The notes: generated by a model not told the origin, from the letters alone. A DNA stretch of 64,000 nt from Sphingomonas sp. TREG-RG-20F-R18-01 (GCF_022662475.1 NZ_JAKNQQ010000003.1:248001-312000); one strand, 5' to 3'. Positions 44,846 to 54,829 are shown, counted from the stretch's first letter. Made by a program: numbers and translations.

Positions 44846-46123
44846 ATGGACTTCAGCTTCACCGAACGCGAGACCTATTTCCGGGACCGTGTGAAGGCTT
44901 TCATCGACGAACAGATCCGCCCCCGCCAGGCCGATTACGACGCGCAGGCGCACGAGGGCGAGCGCTGGAAGGTGATTCCGGTCATCGAGGAGATGAAGGA
45001 GAAAACCAAGGCGGCGGGTCTGTGGAATTTCTTCATGCCACCGCATTCGGGGCAGAACCATGTCGACGACAGCTTCGCGTTCGAAGGCACGCAGCTGAGC
45101 AATCTCGAATATGCGTTATGTGCCGAGGAGATGGGCAAGGTCGGCTGGGCGAGCGAATGTTTCAACTGTTCGGCGCCCGACACCGGCAACATGGAGGTAT
45201 TTCACCGCTACGGCACGCTCGAGCAGAAGGAGCAGTGGCTCCGTCCGCTGATGCATGGCGAGATCCGCTCCGCCTTCCTGATGACCGAGCCGGCGGTGGC
45301 ATCGTCGGATGCGACCAACATCGAGACGTCGATCGTCCGTGACGGCGACGATTATGTGATCAACGGGACCAAATGGTGGTCTTCGGGCGTCGGCGATCCG
45401 CGCTGCAAGGTCGCGATCACGATGGGCAAGACCAACCCCGACGCCTCGCGCCACAGCCAGCAGAGCATGATCCTCGTGCCGATGGATGCCCCCGGCGTAA
45501 CGATCAAGCGGATGCTGTCGGTCTATGGCTACGACCATGCGCCGCACGGGCATGGCGAAGTCGTGCTCGAGAATGTGCGGGTTCCGGCGGAGAATATCCT
45601 GCTGGGCGAGGGCCGTGGCTTCGAGATCGCGCAGGGGCGGCTCGGGCCGGGGCGGATCCATCACTGCATGCGCACGATCGGCGTCGCCGAGACCGGGATC
45701 GAGGCGATGGCCAAACGCCTCCTCAGTCGCGTCGCGTTCGGCAAGCGGATCGCGGACCAGTCGGTATGGGAGCAACGGATCGCCAAGGCGCGGATCGATA
45801 TCGAAATGACGCGGCTCCTGTGCCTGAAAGCCGCGGACATGATGGACAAGGCGGGCAACAAGTCCGCGCAGCTCGAGATCGCGATGATCAAGGTGCAGGC
45901 GCCCAACATGGCGCTCCAGATCCTCGACGACGCGGTTCAGGCGCACGGAGGCGGCGGCGTGTCGGGCGACTTCCATCTCGCGCATGACTGGGCGGCGATG
46001 CGGACGCTGCGCTTCGCGGATGGCCCCGACGAAGTCCACAACCGCGCGATCGCGCGCAACGAGTTCGGCAAATATGCCGAGCTGCCCGCGGCGGTCGCGG
46101 CGAAGGACGCTATGCGGCGGTAA
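44846..46123 (+). CDS. Acyl-CoA dehydrogenase, ACAD10/11-like
   Basis: A 425-aa FAD-dependent acyl-CoA dehydrogenase. It has the fold signatures '[20 protein letters not shown]', '[19 protein letters not shown]', '[19 protein letters not shown]' and '[21 protein letters not shown]'. Length and the pattern of the last motif match the group containing human ACAD10/ACAD11 and its bacterial relatives, which handle long or branched and 4-hydroxy acyl-CoAs. GGAGAG lies 6 bases before ATG 44846. An APH-fold gene two places downstream corresponds to the N-terminal domain of those human proteins. It is first in the plus-strand set controlled from the tetR intergenic region. Confidence 0.92.
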   Translation: MDFSFTERETYFRDRVKAFIDEQIRPRQADYDAQAHEGERWKVIPVIEEMKEKTKAAGLWNFFMPPHSGQNHVDDSFAFEGTQLSNLEYALCAEEMGKVGWASECFNCSAPDTGNMEVFHRYGTLEQKEQWLRPLMHGEIRSAFLMTEPAVASSDATNIETSIVRDGDDYVINGTKWWSSGVGDPRCKVAITMGKTNPDASRHSQQSMILVPMDAPGVTIKRMLSVYGYDHAPHGHGEVVLENVRVPAENILLGEGRGFEIAQGRLGPGRIHHCMRTIGVAETGIEAMAKRLLSRVAFGKRIADQSVWEQRIAKARIDIEMTRLLCLKAADMMDKAGNKSAQLEIAMIKVQAPNMALQILDDAVQAHGGGGVSGDFHLAHDWAAMRTLRFADGPDEVHNRAIARNEFGKYAELPAAVAAKDAMRR

Positions 46124-46134
46124 CACACCCGTCA

Positions 46135-46248
46135 CCCCGGCGGAGGCCGGGGCCGCGAGGTTGTGATGCGCAGGTCGGGTCAATTACCCAACGGCCCTGG
46201 CTTTCGCCGGGGTGACGCAAGGAAGGACGGCCCCGGTCTGCGCCGGGG
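46135..46248. repeat. Three CCCCGGC/GCCGGGG-type palindromes
   Basis: Units at 46135-46152, 46195-46212 and 46231-46248 (the last two with one changed base in the left arm) fill the 147-base gap between the dehydrogenase and alcohol dehydrogenase genes. Flanking GTCA (46131-46134) and TGAC (46213-46216) make the outer two an inverted pair, as at 48 kb. Confidence 0.8.
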
Positions 46249-46270
46249 AGCCGTAAGGAAAGGAAGTTTC

Positions 46271-47356
46271 GTGAAAGCAGCCGTCCTCCACGCGCCCAAC
46301 ACCGATCTGGTGATCGAGGATATCCGCGTCGCCGATCCCGCCCCGCGCGAGGTGCTGATCCGCACCGTCGCGTGCGGCGTGTGCCGCTCCGACCTGCATT
46401 TCGTCGATGGCGCATTCCCGCATCCGATGCCGACGGTGCCGGGCCACGAAGCCGCCGGGATCGTCGAGGCGGTCGGCTCGGACGTGGCGCATCTCAAGGT
46501 CGGTGATCACGTCATCACCTTCTTCACGGTGTTCTGCGGCGCGTGCGAAATGTGCGTTACCGGGCGGCCATCGCTCTGCGTCGATCCCTCGACGCGTCGG
46601 CCGAAGGGCGCGCCGCCCCGGCTGAGCCTTGCCGACGGGACTCCGCTCGCGCCGTTCCTCAACCTCTCCGCTTTCGCCGAGATGATGCTCGTCCACGAAA
46701 ACGCCTGCGTCGCGATCGACAAGGCGATGCCGCTCGACCGTGCCGCCTTGCTTGGCTGCGCGGTCATCACGGGGGCGGGATCGATCTTCAACGACAGCCG
46801 GTTGCGCCCGGGCGAAACCGTCGCGGTGATCGGCTGCGGCGGGATCGGGCTTGCCGCGATCAACGCTGCCAAGATCGCGGGCGCGGGGATGATCCTTGCG
46901 ATCGATCCGGTCGCGGACAAGCGTGCGCTCGCCGAGAAGCTGGGCGCGACGCATGTGTTTGACGCCAATGCGCCCGACCTCGCCAAGCAGGTGGCGGCGC
47001 TGACCGGAGGCGGGGTGCATTATGCGATCGAAGCAGTCGGACGATCCAATACCGCCGAGCTTGCCTGGACGATTCTCCGCCGCGGCGGCACCGCGACGAT
47101 CCTCGGGATGATCGCTCCCGGCAACGACGTGAAGATCGCGGGACCGACCTTCCTGACGGGCAAGAAGCTGCAAGGCTCGCTGCTCGGATCGACCCGCTTC
47201 CCGATCGACATGCCGCGGCTGGTGCGGCTGTATCTCGACGGCAAGCTCGACCTCGACACGATGGTCGCCGAGCGGATCCAGCTCGAGGACATCAACGATG
47301 CGTTTGCCAAGCTGCGCACCGGCGATACGGTCCGTTCGGTGATCGAGTTCGCGTGA
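46271..47356 (+). CDS. Zinc-dependent alcohol dehydrogenase (MDR family)
   Basis: A 361-aa medium-chain dehydrogenase/reductase that would oxidise an alcohol with NAD+. The catalytic zinc ligands are Cys38 ('CGVCRSDLH'), His59 and Glu60 ('GHEAAG'), with the later Cys in 'LLGCAVITG'. The structural zinc has Cys89, Cys92, Cys95 and Cys103. The Rossmann motif is 'VIGCGGIGLAAINAAKIAGA'. It resembles the class III-like dehydrogenases found in acyl-CoA catabolic clusters. Start GTG 46271 has AGGAAG 5 bases upstream. Its stop overlaps the start of the next gene (TGATG), so the two are coupled. Confidence 0.92.
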   Translation: MKAAVLHAPNTDLVIEDIRVADPAPREVLIRTVACGVCRSDLHFVDGAFPHPMPTVPGHEAAGIVEAVGSDVAHLKVGDHVITFFTVFCGACEMCVTGRPSLCVDPSTRRPKGAPPRLSLADGTPLAPFLNLSAFAEMMLVHENACVAIDKAMPLDRAALLGCAVITGAGSIFNDSRLRPGETVAVIGCGGIGLAAINAAKIAGAGMILAIDPVADKRALAEKLGATHVFDANAPDLAKQVAALTGGGVHYAIEAVGRSNTAELAWTILRRGGTATILGMIAPGNDVKIAGPTFLTGKKLQGSLLGSTRFPIDMPRLVRLYLDGKLDLDTMVAERIQLEDINDAFAKLRTGDTVRSVIEFA

Positions 47357-48408
47357 TGGATTTCGCCCCCCAGACGATGGACGTTCCCGAAAAGGACCGG
47401 CTCGACGAAGCGCGGCTGACCGCGTGGATGTCGGAGCATGTCGACGGGTTCGCAGGCCCGCTGCGCTACTCGAAATTCTCGGGCGGGCAGTCCAACCCGA
47501 CCTTCAAGATCAGCGCACCCTCGGGCGACTATGTGCTCCGCCGCAAGCCATTCGGGAATTTGCTTCCGTCGGCGCATGCAGTCGACCGAGAATATCGCGT
47601 GATCGCGGGCCTGTATCCGACAGGGTTCCCGGTTGCGCGGCCTTATGGCCTGTGCACCGACCCTGCGGTGATCGGGACCGACTTCTACGTCATGGGCTTC
47701 GCCGACGGGCGCAACCTTTGGGATGGAACGCTGCCCGGGTTCGCGCCTGCCGATCGGACCGGCATCTACAACGCGATGTGCGATACGCTCGCGGCGCTCC
47801 ATACCACCGACCACGAAGCGGCGGGGCTCGGCGAGTATGGGCGTCCGGGTAATTATTTCGAACGCCAGGTCGCGCGCTGGACCAAACAGTATCGCGCGTC
47901 CGAGACCGAGCGGATGGAGACGGTCGAGCGGCTGATCGATTATCTCGGGCGGACCGTTCCCGCGCAGACCCGGACGTCGATCGTTCACGGCGATTACCGG
48001 ATCGACAACATGATCTTCCACAAGACCGAGCCACGCGTGATCGCGCTGCTCGACTGGGAGTTGTCGACGCTCGGCGATCCGCTGGCGGACTTCAGCTATT
48101 TCCTGATGAGCTGGGTAACCGCGCCCGAGGGGCGTTCCGGCGTGCTCGGGCATACCGGGCCTGAAACGGGGATCCCGACGATCGAGGATATGGTCGAGCG
48201 CTACTGCGCCGCGACCGGACGCGACGGGGTGCCCGACCTCAACTGGTATTTCGCGTATAATCTGTTTCGGCTGACCGGCATCGTTCAGGGCATCAAGAAA
48301 CGGATCGTCGAGGGAACCGCATCCAGCGCGCAGGCGGAAAAGTCCGCGGCGGGGGTGTATCGGCTGGCGGACGCGGCGTGGAGTTTCGCGCAGAAAGCGG
48401 GAGCGTAG
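47356..48408 (+). CDS. APH-fold phosphotransferase, ACAD10/11 N-terminal-domain type
   Basis: A 350-aa kinase-fold protein of the aminoglycoside phosphotransferase family. Motifs are 'FSGGQSNPTFKI' (glycine-loop region), 'YVLRRKPFGNLLPSAHAVDREYRV' (the ATP-binding Lys region), 'SIVHGDYRIDNMIF' (catalytic loop, Asp and Asn) and 'LDWELSTLGDPLADF' (metal-binding Asp). This subfamily is fused to acyl-CoA dehydrogenase in human ACAD10/11, where it phosphorylates 4-hydroxyacyl-CoA before further breakdown, as I recall. Here it is a separate gene two positions after that dehydrogenase. Start ATG 47356 overlaps the previous stop; GTG 47353 is one codon upstream. It is not expected to give antibiotic resistance. 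Confidence 0.9.
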   Translation: MDFAPQTMDVPEKDRLDEARLTAWMSEHVDGFAGPLRYSKFSGGQSNPTFKISAPSGDYVLRRKPFGNLLPSAHAVDREYRVIAGLYPTGFPVARPYGLCTDPAVIGTDFYVMGFADGRNLWDGTLPGFAPADRTGIYNAMCDTLAALHTTDHEAAGLGEYGRPGNYFERQVARWTKQYRASETERMETVERLIDYLGRTVPAQTRTSIVHGDYRIDNMIFHKTEPRVIALLDWELSTLGDPLADFSYFLMSWVTAPEGRSGVLGHTGPETGIPTIEDMVERYCAATGRDGVPDLNWYFAYNLFRLTGIVQGIKKRIVEGTASSAQAEKSAAGVYRLADAAWSFAQKAGA

Positions 48409-48448
48409 GGTGGAAGTCGGTGGCTTGGTGGAGCAAACGTCTTCTCCC

Positions 48449-48541
48449 GTCCCCCCGGCGGAGGCCGGGGCCGCCACGTTGATGGGTATGACGTCTGACC
48501 TTGGCGTATGACATGGCGGCCCCGGCCTCCGCCGGGGTGAC
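48449..48541. repeat. Near-perfect 28-base inverted repeat pair
   Basis: The left unit 48449-48476 and the right unit 48514-48541 are inverted copies of each other, with a single clear mismatch, separated by 37 bases. Each unit is itself a CCCCGGC-GGAG-GCCGGGG palindrome. The pair can form one long cruciform or RNA hairpin between the APH gene and the first SDR gene. Confidence 0.85.
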
Positions 48542-48556
48542 GGGGAGGGGTACAAA

Positions 48557-49321
48557 ATGTCGCAATTCGATCTGACCGGCAACGTGGCGATCGTCACCGG
48601 GTCCTCCCGCGGGATCGGCAAGGCGAGCGCGTTCGAGCTTGCCGAGCATGGCGCGAAGGTCGTCATCTCCAGCCGCAAGCAGGACGCCTGCGACGGGGTC
48701 GCGGCAGAGATCAACGCCCGGTACGGGGACCGCACTGCGATCGCGGTCGCCGCCAACATCTCGGACAAGGCGGGTTTGCAGCATCTGGTCGACGCGACCC
48801 GCGCTGCGTTCGGCCAGATCGACGTGCTGGTCTGCAACGCGGCATCCAATCCCTATTACGGCCCGCAGGCGGGCATTGCCGACGACCAGTTTCGCAAGAT
48901 CCTCGACAACAACATCGTCTCGAACCACTGGCTGATCACGATGGTCGCCCCCGAAATGCGCGAGCGCCGGGCGGGGTCGATCATCATCGTCTCGTCGATC
49001 GGGGGCCTGCGTGGCTCGACGATCATCGGGGCTTATTGCATCTCCAAGGCCGCCGACATGCAACTCGCGCGCAACCTCGCGCATGAATTCGGCCCCGACA
49101 ATGTCCGCGTCAACTGCATCGCGCCGGGGCTGATCAAGACCGACTTCGCACGCGCGCTGTGGGAGGACCCCGAACGGATCGCGGCGGCAAACGCGACCGT
49201 GCCGCTTCGCCGGATCGGCGAGCCCGAGGAGATCGCAGGCGCGGTCGTGTTCCTCGCGAGCCAGGCGAGCAGCTTCATGACCGGCCAGACGATCGTGCTG
49301 GATGGCGGCGTGACGATTTGA
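48557..49321 (+). CDS. Short-chain dehydrogenase/reductase
   Basis: A 254-aa classical SDR. The cofactor motif TGSSRGIG (residues 14-21) with a downstream Arg-rich strand ('VVISSRKQDAC') suggests NADP(H) preference. The active site has 'VSSIGGLRGS' (Ser) and 'YCISK' (Tyr and Lys). The C-terminal 'PEEIAGAVVFLASQASSFMTGQTIVLDGG' region is typical FabG-like. It probably handles a hydroxyacyl-CoA or alcohol intermediate of the cluster. GGAGGGG lies about 7 bases before the ATG, just after the repeat. The second SDR follows by 16 bases. Confidence 0.9.
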   Translation: MSQFDLTGNVAIVTGSSRGIGKASAFELAEHGAKVVISSRKQDACDGVAAEINARYGDRTAIAVAANISDKAGLQHLVDATRAAFGQIDVLVCNAASNPYYGPQAGIADDQFRKILDNNIVSNHWLITMVAPEMRERRAGSIIIVSSIGGLRGSTIIGAYCISKAADMQLARNLAHEFGPDNVRVNCIAPGLIKTDFARALWEDPERIAAANATVPLRRIGEPEEIAGAVVFLASQASSFMTGQTIVLDGGVTI

Positions 49322-49337
49322 AACAGGGGAGAAGGCC

Positions 49338-50141
49338 ATGACGCAGCGGTTCACGGGCAAGTCGATCATCGTCACCGGTGCGGGATCGGGCATCGGCCGC
49401 GCGAGCGCCCTGTTGTTCGCGCGCGAGGGGGGATCGGTGATCGTTGCCGACCTGGCCGACGCCGTGCATGAAACCGCTGCGCTGATCGAACAGGGCGGCG
49501 GCACCGCGCATGCGATCCAGATCGACGCTGGAAACGAACAGGACGTCATTCGCGCCGTCCACGTCGCGACCGAATATTATGGCGGGCTCGACGTGATGTT
49601 CGCCAATGCCGGCATCTCGGGCGGAATGGCGAACATCTTCGACACGGACGTCGCGCTGATCACCGAGGTGCTGCGCGTCAACCTGATCGGCCCGTATCTC
49701 GCGATCAAGCATGCCGCGCCCAGGATCGCCGAACGCGGCGGTGGCGCGATCGTGCTGACCGCGAGCGTCGCGGGGATTCGCTCGGGGGCGGGGTCGCCGG
49801 CGTATTCGGCCTCCAAGGCTGGCGTCATCAACCTCGCGATGGTGTCGGCGCAGCAACTGTCGGGGTCGAACGTGCGGGTGAACGCGATCTGCCCCGGGTT
49901 GACCGAGACCGGCATGACCAAGCCGACCTTCGACTATGCCCGCGAGGCGGGGAAGATCGACCGGGTCGGGCGGCTCAACCCGTTGCGGCGCGGCGCGCAG
50001 CCCGAGGAGCTGGCCGAGGTCGCGGCCTTTCTTGCGTCCGACGCGGCAAGCTACGTCAACGGGCAGGCGATCGCTGTCGACGGGGGGCTATCGAGCAGCC
50101 ACCCCGTCACCAAGCAGGAGTATGGCAAGACGGCCGTCTGA
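49338..50141 (+). CDS. Short-chain dehydrogenase/reductase
   Basis: A 267-aa classical SDR. The glycine motif is TGAGSGIG (about 13-20), followed by 'VIVADLAD', where the Asp suggests NAD(H) preference. The catalytic Ser is in 'LTASVAGIRSGAG' and the Tyr/Lys in 'YSASKAG'. It differs from the preceding SDR in cofactor signature, so the two are not recent duplicates. GGGGAGAAGG precedes the ATG. It is the last gene of the plus-strand catabolic set and converges with a small membrane protein gene. Confidence 0.9.
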   Translation: MTQRFTGKSIIVTGAGSGIGRASALLFAREGGSVIVADLADAVHETAALIEQGGGTAHAIQIDAGNEQDVIRAVHVATEYYGGLDVMFANAGISGGMANIFDTDVALITEVLRVNLIGPYLAIKHAAPRIAERGGGAIVLTASVAGIRSGAGSPAYSASKAGVINLAMVSAQQLSGSNVRVNAICPGLTETGMTKPTFDYAREAGKIDRVGRLNPLRRGAQPEELAEVAAFLASDAASYVNGQAIAVDGGLSSSHPVTKQEYGKTAV

Positions 50142-50165
50142 CGATCGGCGTCAACCACGAACGGA

Positions 50166-50399
50166 TCAGCGGTGGCGAAGCGGCTGTTCGTCGCGCGCCG
50201 CCCGCAATTCTCGCGCCGGTACCGTGGGCGCGGCCGACATGGCCACCGCGGTGCCGGTTGCGGGGCGCAAGACGAACCATTCCGGCCGATCGATCGCAAC
50301 CAGGAAGGCCAGCATCGTCATTCCGAACCCGAGAAACAGCAGCGATCCGCGCAGCGTTTCACCCGGAGCTTGACGGTCGTTATCGGTCGGTCGGGACAT
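50166..50399 (-). CDS. Small single-pass membrane protein, unknown function
   Basis: A 77-aa protein. ATG 50399 has AAGGAGA 7 bases upstream; a GTG two codons earlier is less likely. One hydrophobic segment (about 18-38, 'GSLLFLGFGMTMLAFLVAI') follows a polar N-terminus. The C-terminal half is charged and Arg-rich. I do not recognise a family. It stands alone between convergent SDR genes and the Entner-Doudoroff operon. Confidence 0.6.
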   Translation of the reverse strand: MSRPTDNDRQAPGETLRGSLLFLGFGMTMLAFLVAIDRPEWFVLRPATGTAVAMSAAPTVPARELRAARDEQPLRHR

Positions 50400-50556
50400 G
50401 GGCACTCTCCTTGAAGGGGAATGCCAACGTAACGCGGTCGGAAAGCCAGTGTTTAACCAACGCGTTAGTTTTTATTGCTGCGACGCAGCAGCAACGACAA
50501 TGCCTCCGCCATGAAGGGTACGGCGGCCGAAATCATCGGCCCCGACCGTGGTCTGG

Positions 50557-51171
50557 TCAGGCGCGCAGGCTGTTGGCGGCCCGGGCGATGGTCTCGACCT
50601 CGGCCATCGACGCGCCCTTCGGGGTCACCCAACTGCCACCGACGCATAGGACAGGCTTGAACGCGAGCCATTCGCCTGCCGACGCCTCGGTAATGCCACC
50701 CGTCGGGCAGAAGCTGCACTGATAGAACGGTGCGGCAAGCGCCTTCAGGGCTTTCAGGCCGCCGTTCGCCTCGGCCGGGAAAAACTTGAAATGCGTCAAG
50801 CCGAGATCGAGCCCGGTCATGATATCGGCGGCATTCGCAATGCCGGGCAGGAACGGTACGCCACTGTCGATGATCGGGCGCGCAAGCCGTTCGGTCAGGC
50901 CCGGGGAGACGATGAACTCCGCCCCTGCATCCATCACCTGGCGAAACTGGTCGGTGTTGACGACTGTCCCGGCGCCCACGATCGCGCCCGGCACCTGCTT
51001 CATCTCGCGAATCGCGTCGAGCGCGGCGGGGGTCCGCATCGTGACTTCGAGCACGCGCAGGCCACCCGCGACGAGCGCCTCGGCGAGCGGACGCGCGGTC
51101 GCGGCGTCGTCGATCACCAGCACCGGAATGACCGCGCTGGTCTGCATGATATCGGCGATGGTGACGGTCAT
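50557..51171 (-). CDS. eda: 2-dehydro-3-deoxy-phosphogluconate (KDPG) aldolase
   Basis: A 204-aa class I aldolase that cleaves KDPG to pyruvate and glyceraldehyde-3-phosphate, the last step of the Entner-Doudoroff pathway. The Schiff-base Lys129 is in 'THFKFFPAE', and Glu42 in 'VLEVTMRT' is the general acid/base, both at family spacing. 'GAGTVVNTDQF' and 'CPTGGI' are phosphate-binding segments. Its ATG overlaps the glk stop by four bases. KDG from mannonate dehydratase would also enter here after phosphorylation, linking the operon to glucuronate use. Confidence 0.96.
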   Translation of the reverse strand: MTVTIADIMQTSAVIPVLVIDDAATARPLAEALVAGGLRVLEVTMRTPAALDAIREMKQVPGAIVGAGTVVNTDQFRQVMDAGAEFIVSPGLTERLARPIIDSGVPFLPGIANAADIMTGLDLGLTHFKFFPAEANGGLKALKALAAPFYQCSFCPTGGITEASAGEWLAFKPVLCVGGSWVTPKGASMAEVETIARAANSLRA

Positions 51172-52136
51172 TGGGTATACTCCTGCGCATAGGCGGCCGC
51201 CGCGCCGAACAGGCCGGGCTGCGGATAAGTGATGAGCTTGACGGGGATCGTCGACATGCGGTTCTGGAACCGCCCCTTGGCGGCGAACCGCTCGGCAAAG
51301 CCCGACTTGCGGAAATGATCCTTGAGCCGAAGCCCGAGCCCGCCCGCGATCACGACGCCGTTCGACCCATGCGCGAGCGCCAGATCCCCCGCGACCGCGC
51401 CAAGGCTCATGCAGAACCGGTCGAGCGCGGTGACGGCGAGGCTGTCGCCGTCCTCGAGCGCGGCGGTCCAGATCGCCTTGTCGTCGAGCCGCGTGATCGA
51501 GCGATGCTCGATGTCGGCGAGCGTCTCGTAGATCGCGACGATGCCGGGGCCCGACACCACGCGCTCGGCGGAGACGCGCGTGTACGCCTTGCGCAACCGC
51601 TTCACCATCGCATCCTCGAGCGCGTCGAGCGGCGCGAAGTCGATGTGACCGCCTTCGGTCTCGATCACGTGATAGCGGTCATGCGCGCGCAAGACCTGCG
51701 CGACGCCGAGCCCGGTGCCCGGACCACAGACGGTGATGACGCCGTTGGTAGGGAAGGGGATGTCCGGCCCGCCGATATGGAGGAACTCGGTTTCGGGGAC
51801 CTGCGCCACCGCCTGGCCGACCGCGCCGAAATCGTTGATCAGGACGAAATTGTCGACCTTGAGCCGCTCCTTGATCAGCGGCGGGCGGATCACCCAGGGG
51901 TTGTTGGTCAGCTTGATCACGTCGCCACTGATCGGCGAGGCGACCGCGATTGCCGCCGCGCGCGGCAGCGGCTGGCCGATGCGGGCTCCGAACGCCTCCC
52001 AAGCGGTCTGGAACCCGCCATATTCGGCGGTCTTGAGCGTTACCGGCTCGCCGAGTGAGACGACACGGCCATTCTCGACCTCCGCCAATGCGAAGCGGGC
52101 GTGCGTACCGCCGATATCCACTGCAACGACCTGCAT
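51168..52136 (-). CDS. glk: Glucokinase
   Basis: A 322-aa bacterial glucokinase that phosphorylates glucose with ATP. The N-terminal phosphate loop is 'AVDIGGTHARFALAEV'. Other signatures are 'LINDFGAVGQAVAQ', 'VCGPGTGLGVAQVL' and 'ETEGGHIDFAPLDALE', the Glk family sugar- and ATP-binding segments. The start at 52136 follows an AGGGGA site and gives the conserved N-terminus; the frame is open upstream only through the repeat in the edd-glk gap. It lies inside the zwf-pgl-edd-glk-eda operon, a common sphingomonad order. Confidence 0.95.
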   Translation of the reverse strand: MQVVAVDIGGTHARFALAEVENGRVVSLGEPVTLKTAEYGGFQTAWEAFGARIGQPLPRAAAIAVASPISGDVIKLTNNPWVIRPPLIKERLKVDNFVLINDFGAVGQAVAQVPETEFLHIGGPDIPFPTNGVITVCGPGTGLGVAQVLRAHDRYHVIETEGGHIDFAPLDALEDAMVKRLRKAYTRVSAERVVSGPGIVAIYETLADIEHRSITRLDDKAIWTAALEDGDSLAVTALDRFCMSLGAVAGDLALAHGSNGVVIAGGLGLRLKDHFRKSGFAERFAAKGRFQNRMSTIPVKLITYPQPGLFGAAAAYAQEYTQ

Positions 52137-52164
52137 TCCATTCCCCTCAGGCTTGCGCGCTGTT

Positions 52165-52236
52165 CTCCTGCGAAGGCAGGAGCCCAGAGCAACAAGCGTC
52201 CCATACGTAACCCTGGGCTCCTGCCTGCGCAGGAGC
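52165..52236. repeat. Inverted palindrome pair in the edd-glk gap
   Basis: Units 52165-52187 and 52213-52236 are inverted copies with arms CTCCTGC/GCAGGAG and the shared extension CCCAG. The design (palindrome plus CCCAG tail, facing pair) matches the CCCCGGC family, but the stem sequence differs. In the mRNA it would form a hairpin between two operon genes. Confidence 0.8.
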
Positions 52237-52247
52237 ACGTTGCGGTG

Positions 52248-54065
52248 TTACCAGCCCATCCCCGTCAGCAACGGCGAAGCACCGCGCTCCGCCTCGTTCG
52301 CGTTGGCGCGGAACAGGCCGAACAATTCGCGGCCCATCCCGTCGATCTCGGTCGGCATCGTGACCGGCGTGCGCGCCGCCCATTCCGCCGGATCGACCCG
52401 CGCGAACAATTCGCCGGTCTCCGCATCGACCCGGATCACGTCGCCATCGCGCACCCGCGACAACGGACCGTCACCCAGCGCCTCGGGCGAGATATGGATC
52501 GCGCACGGCACCTTGCCGCTCGCCCCCGACATCCGCCCGTCGGTCACGAGCGCGACGCGGAACCCGCGGTTCTGGAGCACGCCGAGCGGCGGGGTGAGCT
52601 TGTGCAGCTCGGGCATGCCGTTCGCGCGCGGCCCCTGGAAGCGCACGACGACGACGACGTCGCGGTCGAGTTCGCCTGCCTGGAACGCCGCCTGCACCGA
52701 TGCCTGGTCATGGAACACCCGCGCGGGCGCCTCGATCGTCCAGCGATCGCGCTCGACCGCCGAAACCTTGATGCACGCGCGACCGAGGTTGCCCGTCAGG
52801 ATGCGGAACCCGCCCTCGGGCGCGAACGGCGCGGCGGGGGGGCGCAGGATCGTCTCGTCGCCGCTCGGGCCGGGATCGATCCAATTGAGATGGTCGCCCT
52901 CGAGCACCGGCTTGCGGCCATAAGCCTCGAGGCTGTCGCCCGCGACCGTCATGAGGTCGCCGTGAAGCATCCCCGCCGCGATCAGTTCGCGGATCACGAA
53001 CGGCATTCCGCCCGCCGCCTCGAACCCGTTCACGTCGGCAGAACCGTTCGGATAGACTCGCGCGATCAGCGGGATCGCCTTGGACAAGCGGTCGAAGTCC
53101 TCCCAGTCGATGACGATCCCCGCACACGCCGCGATCGCGGGCAGATGCAGCAGATGGTTGGTCGAGCCTCCGGTGGCGAGCAACCCGATCGCCGCGTTGA
53201 CGATCGCCTTCTCATCGACGCACAGCCCAAGCGGACGATAGGAGTCGCCATGCCAGCCGTTCGCCGCGAGACGGTGGACCGCACCGCGCGTCAGTTCCTG
53301 CCGCAGCTTGGTGCCTGGATTGATGAAGGCCGCCCCCGGCATGTGGAGCCCCATCATCTCCATCATCATCTGGTTGGAGTTGGCGGTGCCATAGAAGGTG
53401 CAGGTGCCCTTGGAATGATACGCGCCGATCTCGGCCTCGAGCAGCGCGTCGCGCCCGACCTTGCCTTCGGCGAATGCCTCGCGGACCGCTGCCTTCTCCT
53501 TGTTGGGCAGCCCCGAGGGCATCGGCCCCGCGGGGATCAGCACCATCGGCAGATGCCCGAAGCGGAGCGCCCCCATCAGCAGCCCGGGGACGATCTTGTC
53601 GCAGATCCCGAGCAGCGCCGCGCCCTCGAACATCCCGTGGCTGAGCGCGATCGCGGTCGACAGCGCAATCGTGTCGCGGCTGAACAGCGACAGCTCCATG
53701 CCGGGATAGCCCTGCGTCACGCCATCGCACATCGCGGGGACACCGCCCGCGACCTGCGCGGTCGCACCCGCTTCGCGCGCCCAGATCTTCATCTGCTCGG
53801 GGTAGCGATAGTAAGGCGCGTGTGCCGAGAGCATGTCGTTATACGACGTGACGATCCCGATGTTCATCGCCTTGCCACCGGTCAGCGCGGGGCGATCCTC
53901 CTCGGTCCCGGCATAGGCGTGCGCGGCGTTCGCGCAGCCCATCGCGGGCCGCTCGATATGCGAATCGCGCGCACGCCCGATCAGCTTGAGGTACGCGTCG
54001 CGCGTCGGCCTTGACCGCGTGATGACGCGGTCGGTTACGGCGGCAATTTCAGGATGAAGGGTCAC
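52248..54065 (-). CDS. edd: Phosphogluconate dehydratase
   Basis: A 605-aa [4Fe-4S] dehydratase of the IlvD/Edd family that converts 6-phosphogluconate to KDPG. Cysteine ligands are visible in '[19 protein letters not shown]', '[19 protein letters not shown]' and '[22 protein letters not shown]'. '[19 protein letters not shown]' and the C-terminal '[18 protein letters not shown]' are Edd signatures, and the length matches Edd rather than IlvD. It starts 28 bases after pgl and is followed by glk after the repeat pair. Confidence 0.97.
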   Translation of the reverse strand: MTLHPEIAAVTDRVITRSRPTRDAYLKLIGRARDSHIERPAMGCANAAHAYAGTEEDRPALTGGKAMNIGIVTSYNDMLSAHAPYYRYPEQMKIWAREAGATAQVAGGVPAMCDGVTQGYPGMELSLFSRDTIALSTAIALSHGMFEGAALLGICDKIVPGLLMGALRFGHLPMVLIPAGPMPSGLPNKEKAAVREAFAEGKVGRDALLEAEIGAYHSKGTCTFYGTANSNQMMMEMMGLHMPGAAFINPGTKLRQELTRGAVHRLAANGWHGDSYRPLGLCVDEKAIVNAAIGLLATGGSTNHLLHLPAIAACAGIVIDWEDFDRLSKAIPLIARVYPNGSADVNGFEAAGGMPFVIRELIAAGMLHGDLMTVAGDSLEAYGRKPVLEGDHLNWIDPGPSGDETILRPPAAPFAPEGGFRILTGNLGRACIKVSAVERDRWTIEAPARVFHDQASVQAAFQAGELDRDVVVVVRFQGPRANGMPELHKLTPPLGVLQNRGFRVALVTDGRMSGASGKVPCAIHISPEALGDGPLSRVRDGDVIRVDAETGELFARVDPAEWAARTPVTMPTEIDGMGRELFGLFRANANEAERGASPLLTGMGW

Positions 54066-54093
54066 GACAATCTTCCCGGGGAGGGGTTGGAGA

Positions 54094-54810
54094 TCATTCG
54101 GCGGCCCAATGAATATCTACCGGTAATTCCGCATCCGCAAGCACCCGTCCGATCGGGTAGGATGACGACGGGCCCTGCTTGATCGCCTGTTCGATCACCT
54201 TCTTCTTGGCATCGCCCGTCACCGCGATGATTAGCGCGCGCGCCGAGACGATCGCGGCGCGGCTGAGCGTGACGCGCGCGACCGGTGCTTCCTTGGGGAG
54301 CGGATCGGGCATCACGCCGAGCGCGCGGCGCTCGACCGGGCCGGACAATGCCTCGTCGAAGTCGGGACCGGGGAAGATCGACGCAGTGTGGCCATCAGCC
54401 CCCACACCGAGCAGGCACAGGTCGAGCGGCCAGTGCAGGTCCTGCATCAGCGCATCCGCCGAACGGCCGGCAGCCTTGTAGTCCGCGGTCGCGTTGGGAA
54501 CGATCGGCATCACGCGCGCGCCCTTGGGCAGGAACGTCTTGGCGATCATCGTGACGTTCGACAGCGCGTCGCCCAGCGGCACCACGCGCTCGTCGGTCGG
54601 CACGATCGTCACGCGCTTCCAGTCGATCTTCGCCTTGGCGAGCCGTTCGTAGATCGGCACCGGGGTCTTGCCCCCCGCCAGCGCGATCACCGCCGCGCCG
54701 CGCGCGTCGATCGCCGCGTCGATGATGAAGCCGATGTCGCCCGCGACGGCATCCGCCATCTCGTCGGCGCCCTCATAATCCCACCATTCGATTTCGTGTT
54801 CGTCGCTCAT
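54094..54810 (-). CDS. pgl: 6-phosphogluconolactonase
   Basis: A 238-aa enzyme of the DevB/NagB-like family that hydrolyses 6-phosphogluconolactone. '[19 protein letters not shown]' is the phosphate-binding loop, and '[18 protein letters not shown]' with its His is the active-site segment. '[19 protein letters not shown]' is also characteristic. It lies between zwf and edd, as expected for the pathway order. The 145-base gap to zwf contains a strong palindrome. Confidence 0.95.
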   Translation of the reverse strand: MSDEHEIEWWDYEGADEMADAVAGDIGFIIDAAIDARGAAVIALAGGKTPVPIYERLAKAKIDWKRVTIVPTDERVVPLGDALSNVTMIAKTFLPKGARVMPIVPNATADYKAAGRSADALMQDLHWPLDLCLLGVGADGHTASIFPGPDFDEALSGPVERRALGVMPDPLPKEAPVARVTLSRAAIVSARALIIAVTGDAKKKVIEQAIKQGPSSSYPIGRVLADAELPVDIHWAAE

Positions 54811-54829
54811 GTCTCTTCTCTCTTGTTCT

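Noticed and set aside
47356..48408. Aminoglycoside resistance kinase
   Set aside because: The APH fold is present, but the sequence follows the ACAD10/11-associated subfamily and its neighbours are lipid-catabolic genes.
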